A stretch of DNA of 18,347 nt, taken from DASXRA01 sp036506155 (GTDB lineage: Bacteria; Actinomycetota; Actinomycetes; Mycobacteriales; Jatrophihabitantaceae). The position numbers and the translations under genes are program-made. This document shows, piece by piece, positions 15,514 through 18,347 of the stretch (positions are counted from its first letter, which is position 1; every line of letters starts with the position of its first letter). The notes under the pieces are model-generated. The model saw only the letters and a program-made list of their open reading frames with translations. It ran no database searches and was not told where the DNA came from. The stretch covers positions 1 to 18,347 of the forward strand of contig DASXSF010000147.1 in the NCBI GenBank assembly GCA_036506155.1. The letters are read 5' to 3'.

Positions 15514-16656
15514 TCAGCGGCAGCGCCGGGCCGGCACCACAGCGATAGCCACGACCACCGCGGTGAGCGCGAACGCCATCGGGTACCCGGCCTGCGCCGC
15601 GACGATGCCGCAGCCCGCGGCGCCCAGCCCGTATCCCCCGTCGTACGCCATGTTCCACAACGCGCTAGCCGTGCCGTACCCGGATCGGGGCACTGCGTCG
15701 AACATCGTCACCATGCTGGCGTTCTGCGCGACGCCGAAGCCGGCACCGAAGACCACCGCGCCGAGCAGCACGACCGCCGGCAGCGCGGTCAGCGCCATGG
15801 CCAGCATCCCGGCAGCGGACAGCACGACGGCTGGGACGAGCAGCCCGGCCGCGCCGCGCCGGTCGGCCTGGCGTCCGGCCCACCAGCGGGTGATCGTGGC
15901 AGCCGCCGCCTGGACGAGCAGCGCGGCCGGGGCCACGCCGTCGACCGCCAGCGGCAGGAACGCCGTCACGATGCCGCCGGCCACGGCGGTCGCCCCGAAG
16001 GTCAGGGCAGGCCGGGATATCGCCCGGTTACGCAACCCGGCCACGACGCGTGGCTTCTCCGACGGTGACGTCTCGCGCGGCTCGGGCAAGCCCGGCACCG
16101 CGACAAGCGCCGCCAGCGCGGCCACGCCGCCGAGGACGAACACGCCGGTGTAGCCGACCTGATCGACCAGCCACGCGCCGAGCGGCAGCGCAACGACGCC
16201 CGGGACGCTGGCCACCACGCCGCCCAGGCCGAGCGCCTCGCCGCGCCGTTCGTCGGGAACCAACAGCGGAATCAGCGCGTCGCCGAGCACCATGACGATC
16301 GCGAAGCCGATGCCGCGGACGACCGCCACTGCCAGGATGGCCGGCAATCCGGTGGCATAGGGCAGCGCCAGCGCCGGCGCGCCGAGCAGGATCAGGCCGA
16401 CGGCGAGCCCCGAGCGGTAACCGAACCGTGTCGCGAGCCACGGTGCCGCGAACTCTGCGCCGACCGTCGCGAACATAAGCGCGGCTGTCGAGAGTCCGGC
16501 GCCCGCGGCTCCGGCGCCGACGGAGGCCGCGAAGCGCGGCACCACCGACGCCAGCACGAAGAACGACGTCAACGAGCCGAACGAGGCGACGAACACCCGA
16601 ACCAACGCCGGGCTCATGATCGAGGGCCGGACGGGCGCGGCAGCGATAACGCTCAT
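15514..16656 (-). CDS. Major facilitator superfamily transporter
   Basis: A 380-residue inner-membrane transporter with about 11-12 hydrophobic helices, likely a proton-driven exporter. Seen: alternating hydrophobic segments from about residue 16 to the end, a loop APWLATRFGYRSG between helices 2 and 3 that corresponds to the MFS motif A position, LLVPDERRGEALGLGG after helix 5, and a charged central loop GLPEPRETSPSEKPRV near 200-215. This form resembles small drug/sugar exporters of the DHA/AraJ type. The ATG at 16656 lacks a ribosome site but has TAGGTT at leaderless spacing. The frame stays open to 17247, but that part is antisense to the MocR gene. It diverges from the MocR regulator with 47 bases between starts, so it is probably that regulator's target. 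The substrate is unknown. Confidence 0.9.
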   Translation of the reverse strand: MSVIAAAPVRPSIMSPALVRVFVASFGSLTSFFVLASVVPRFAASVGAGAAGAGLSTAALMFATVGAEFAAPWLATRFGYRSGLAVGLILLGAPALALPYATGLPAILAVAVVRGIGFAIVMVLGDALIPLLVPDERRGEALGLGGVVASVPGVVALPLGAWLVDQVGYTGVFVLGGVAALAALVAVPGLPEPRETSPSEKPRVVAGLRNRAISRPALTFGATAVAGGIVTAFLPLAVDGVAPAALLVQAAAATITRWWAGRQADRRGAAGLLVPAVVLSAAGMLAMALTALPAVVLLGAVVFGAGFGVAQNASMVTMFDAVPRSGYGTASALWNMAYDGGYGLGAAGCGIVAAQAGYPMAFALTAVVVAIAVVPARRCR

Positions 16657-16663
16657 GCCACGA

Positions 16664-16669
16664 AACCTA
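16664..16669 (-). promoter_or_regulatory. -10 box TAGGTT for the MFS gene
   Basis: Read on the minus strand, TAGGTT fits TANNNT and ends seven bases before the MFS ATG at 16656. It is embedded in the CCTAGG palindrome (16666-16671) of the short divergent promoter region. Confidence 0.4.
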
Positions 16670-16670
16670 G

Positions 16671-16681
16671 GATCGGATCGG
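16671..16681. promoter_or_regulatory. Tandem ATCGG repeat between MFS and MocR genes
   Basis: ATCGG occurs twice head to tail (16672-16676 and 16677-16681) in the 47-base divergent gap. MocR proteins often bind direct repeats, so this may be the operator, but the repeat is short. Confidence 0.25.
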
Positions 16682-16689
16682 CCTGACGC

Positions 16690-16695
16690 TAAGGT
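16690..16695 (+). promoter_or_regulatory. -10 box TAAGGT for the MocR gene
   Basis: TAAGGT fits TANNNT and ends eight bases before the ATG at 16704, close to leaderless spacing. No ribosome site precedes the ATG. Confidence 0.4.
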
Positions 16696-16703
16696 CCAAT
16701 TCC

Positions 16704-18122
16704 ATGGCCGTCGAGTGGGCCGGTTTGGGGCCCGAGCTGCTCGTCGCGTTGGACCGTCGGCGCCCCGAGCCGCTGCGCACGCAGCTCGAGGGGACGCTGC
16801 GCGAGGCAATCCGGAGCGGGCGGCTACAGGTGGGCGAACGCTTGCCGTCGTCGCGGGCCATGGCGCGCGAGCTGGGCGTCTCACGCGGGCTCGTCCAGGA
16901 CTGCTACGCCCAGCTTTCGGCCGAGGGTTATCTCCGCAGTGCGGGCGGGTCGGCAACCCGGGTGGCCGGCGGCGCGCGCCAGGCTGCGCCGGTGCGCCCG
17001 CCGGCACCGGCCGCGCCGCACGTGAGGATCGACTTCCGGCCCGGCGTCCCCGACTTGAGCAGCTTCCCGCGCACCGACTGGCTGTGGGCCATGCGCGAGA
17101 CGCTCCGGGACGTGCCCAACGCCGACTTCGACTACGGCGACCCGCGCGGCGCAGCGCGGCTGCGCACTGTCCTCGCGGCGTACCTGCGCCGTGTGCGCAG
17201 CGCGGCCGCCGAGCCCGAGAACACCCTGATCTGCGGAGGGTTCGCACAGGGGCTGGACCTCGTGCTACGCGTGCTCGCCACGCACGGCGTGAAGCAGGTG
17301 GCCTTCGAGGATCCCGGCTACGGCGACGCCGACACGTCGCAGGTCTCCGCGCATGCCGGACTGCACGCCGTGCCGGTGCCGGTCGACGAGCGGGGCGTCG
17401 ACGTGGACGCGCTGGCGGCGTCCGGGGCCCGCGCCGTCGTCCTGACGCCGGCGCACCAGTCCCCGACGGGCGTGGTGCTCGCCCCCGAACGGCGCCAGGC
17501 GCTCGTCGCCTGGGCGAACGAGCACGACGCGATGATCATGGAAGACGACTACGACGCGGAGTTCCGGTACGACCGCGAGCCGGTGGGCGCACTTCAGGGC
17601 CTGGCCCCGGATCGCGTCGTCTCGATCGGGACGACCAGCAAGTCGCTCGCGCCAACGGTCCGCCTCGGCTGGCTGGTCTGCCCTGCGTCGATGGTGGACG
17701 CCGTTGCCGCCGAGAAGCAGGCCAGCGACCGTGGTTCACCCGGCCTGGACCAGTTGGGCTTCGCGACGCTGATCGAGTCGGGTCGCTACGACCGGCACCT
17801 GCGGCGGATGCGCGCGATCTACGGCCGCCGTCGCGAGGTGCTCGTCGAATCGCTGGCCCGGAACGCGCCCGGCGTCCGGCTCACCGGGCTGGCCGCCGGG
17901 TTCCACGCGGTGGCGCACCTCCCGGACACGGCCGACGAGCAGGCGGTGGTCGCGGCCGCACGCGTGCGTTCGATCGGGTTGCGCGGCATGAGCGTGAACC
18001 GCGCCGGCGGCGGCACCACGCCGCCACAGCTGGTGATCGGTTTCGGCAACGTCAACGAGCGGGCGGTCGCCGAGGGCATCGCCACGGTCGCGGACCTGCT
18101 CCAGGGGACGGTGAACCCGTGA
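16704..18122 (+). CDS. MocR-type (GntR/aminotransferase fusion) transcriptional regulator
   Basis: A 472-residue PLP-binding regulator. Seen: a GntR winged helix at about residues 20-88 (LREAIRSGRLQVGERLPSSR, then AMARELGVSRGLVQDCYAQL), a linker rich in Ala and Pro, and a fold-type I aminotransferase domain from about 108. This contains TPAHQSPTG, MEDDYDAEFRYD (279-290) and TTSKSLAPTVRLGW with the PLP-binding Lys313. Length and motifs are normal for MocR proteins such as GabR and PdxR, which sense PLP or amino compounds. It is divergent from the MFS gene across 47 bases and probably controls it. Its TGA overlaps the GTG of the next gene, which suggests translational coupling. Whether it responds to an amine, an amino acid or PLP is not visible. 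Confidence 0.93.
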   Translation: MAVEWAGLGPELLVALDRRRPEPLRTQLEGTLREAIRSGRLQVGERLPSSRAMARELGVSRGLVQDCYAQLSAEGYLRSAGGSATRVAGGARQAAPVRPPAPAAPHVRIDFRPGVPDLSSFPRTDWLWAMRETLRDVPNADFDYGDPRGAARLRTVLAAYLRRVRSAAAEPENTLICGGFAQGLDLVLRVLATHGVKQVAFEDPGYGDADTSQVSAHAGLHAVPVPVDERGVDVDALAASGARAVVLTPAHQSPTGVVLAPERRQALVAWANEHDAMIMEDDYDAEFRYDREPVGALQGLAPDRVVSIGTTSKSLAPTVRLGWLVCPASMVDAVAAEKQASDRGSPGLDQLGFATLIESGRYDRHLRRMRAIYGRRREVLVESLARNAPGVRLTGLAAGFHAVAHLPDTADEQAVVAAARVRSIGLRGMSVNRAGGGTTPPQLVIGFGNVNERAVAEGIATVADLLQGTVNP

Positions 18123-18347
18123 CGACACTCGAACAGGCGGCCGACGAGCTGTACGCCGCCGACCCGGACGAGTTCGTCGACCGCCGCCGGGCGCTCGCTG
18201 CCGCCGCGCGGGAACAGGGCGACGCGGAGGTCGCCAAGGCGATCGCCGCCCTGCGCAAGGCCGGGCCGATCTCGGTCTTCATCAGCCGCAAGGAAAAGAA
18301 GGTCTACGTGCGGCACAAGTTCGCGCCGCTGTTCGCGGCGCCGGTCA
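18119..18347 (+). CDS. Fusion protein with helical N-terminus and L,D-transpeptidase-like segment (partial)
   Basis: The first 76 codons of a gene cut by the right edge. The GTG at 18119 overlaps the MocR stop codon in GTGA. Seen: residues 1-46 (TLEQAADELYAADPDEFVDRR, then AREQGDAEVAKAIAALRK) match, from memory, the N-terminus of a common actinobacterial hypothetical protein. Instead of continuing with that family's usual RKPTxAAWxVN, the sequence turns at residue 47 into AGPISVFISRKEKKVYVRHKFAPLF, which resembles the start of secreted L,D-transpeptidase (YkuD) domains. No catalytic HxxxSxGC region is visible because of truncation, and there is no signal peptide. The catalytic assignment is therefore tentative. 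Coupling to the MocR gene is unusual for a cell-wall enzyme. Confidence 0.6.
   Translation, partial: MTTLEQAADELYAADPDEFVDRRRALAAAAREQGDAEVAKAIAALRKAGPISVFISRKEKKVYVRHKFAPLFAAPV

Noticed and set aside
16657..17247. Extended N-terminus of the MFS frame
   Set aside because: It lies antisense to the MocR coding region and gives an Arg/Ala-rich sequence unlike an MFS start. The first membrane helix follows the ATG at 16656.

Overview
The window looks like chromosomal DNA of a high-GC actinomycete. Codon third positions are almost all G or C, several genes have TANNNT boxes 7-9 bases before the start codon as expected for leaderless mRNAs, and the gene families are typical of soil Actinomycetota (secreted multidomain glycosidases, MocR regulator, VOC protein). 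I cannot name a genus. I see no tRNA, rRNA, CRISPR array, insertion sequence or phage gene.

Left part (1-2304). On the minus strand a small membrane protein with a Cys/His pattern overlaps the gene for an ABC transporter ATPase that runs off the left edge. Divergent from them is a winged-helix regulator with a TACTC-ATGA-GAGTA inverted repeat in front of it, a plausible local control of the transporter. Convergent with the regulator is msrA (methionine sulfoxide repair).

Carbohydrate region (2492-9697). Two large secreted enzymes follow on the plus strand: a 1437-residue multidomain GH92 alpha-mannosidase-type protein and an 863-residue six-hairpin (alpha/alpha toroid) glycosidase-like protein. 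The GH92 gene has a good TTGACA-N18-TAGCTT promoter and, just past the expected transcription start, a perfect 12-bp palindrome with central CG of the kind bound by LacI-family sugar repressors. By eye, the GH92 protein has Asn where ordinary GH92 mannosidases have their Glu catalytic acid, which could mean a non-standard substrate such as a mannosyl phosphodiester. The pair ends at a strong hairpin shared with the convergent M20 peptidase gene.

Middle part (9677-15027). An M20 metallopeptidase (minus) and a UvrD/PcrA-like helicase (plus) are divergent. After the helicase comes a secreted two-lobed beta-helix protein, ending at a second bidirectional hairpin terminator.

Right part (15038-18347). 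A small VOC protein and an MFS exporter lie on the minus strand. A MocR regulator diverges from the MFS gene across only 47 bases. The MocR stop codon overlaps the start of a truncated gene that joins a short actinobacterial helical N-terminus to what looks like the beginning of an L,D-transpeptidase domain.

No clear defence or mobile system is present. The most promising unexplained items are the GH92 protein with its operator, the unassigned six-hairpin and beta-helix secreted proteins, and the fusion gene at the right edge.
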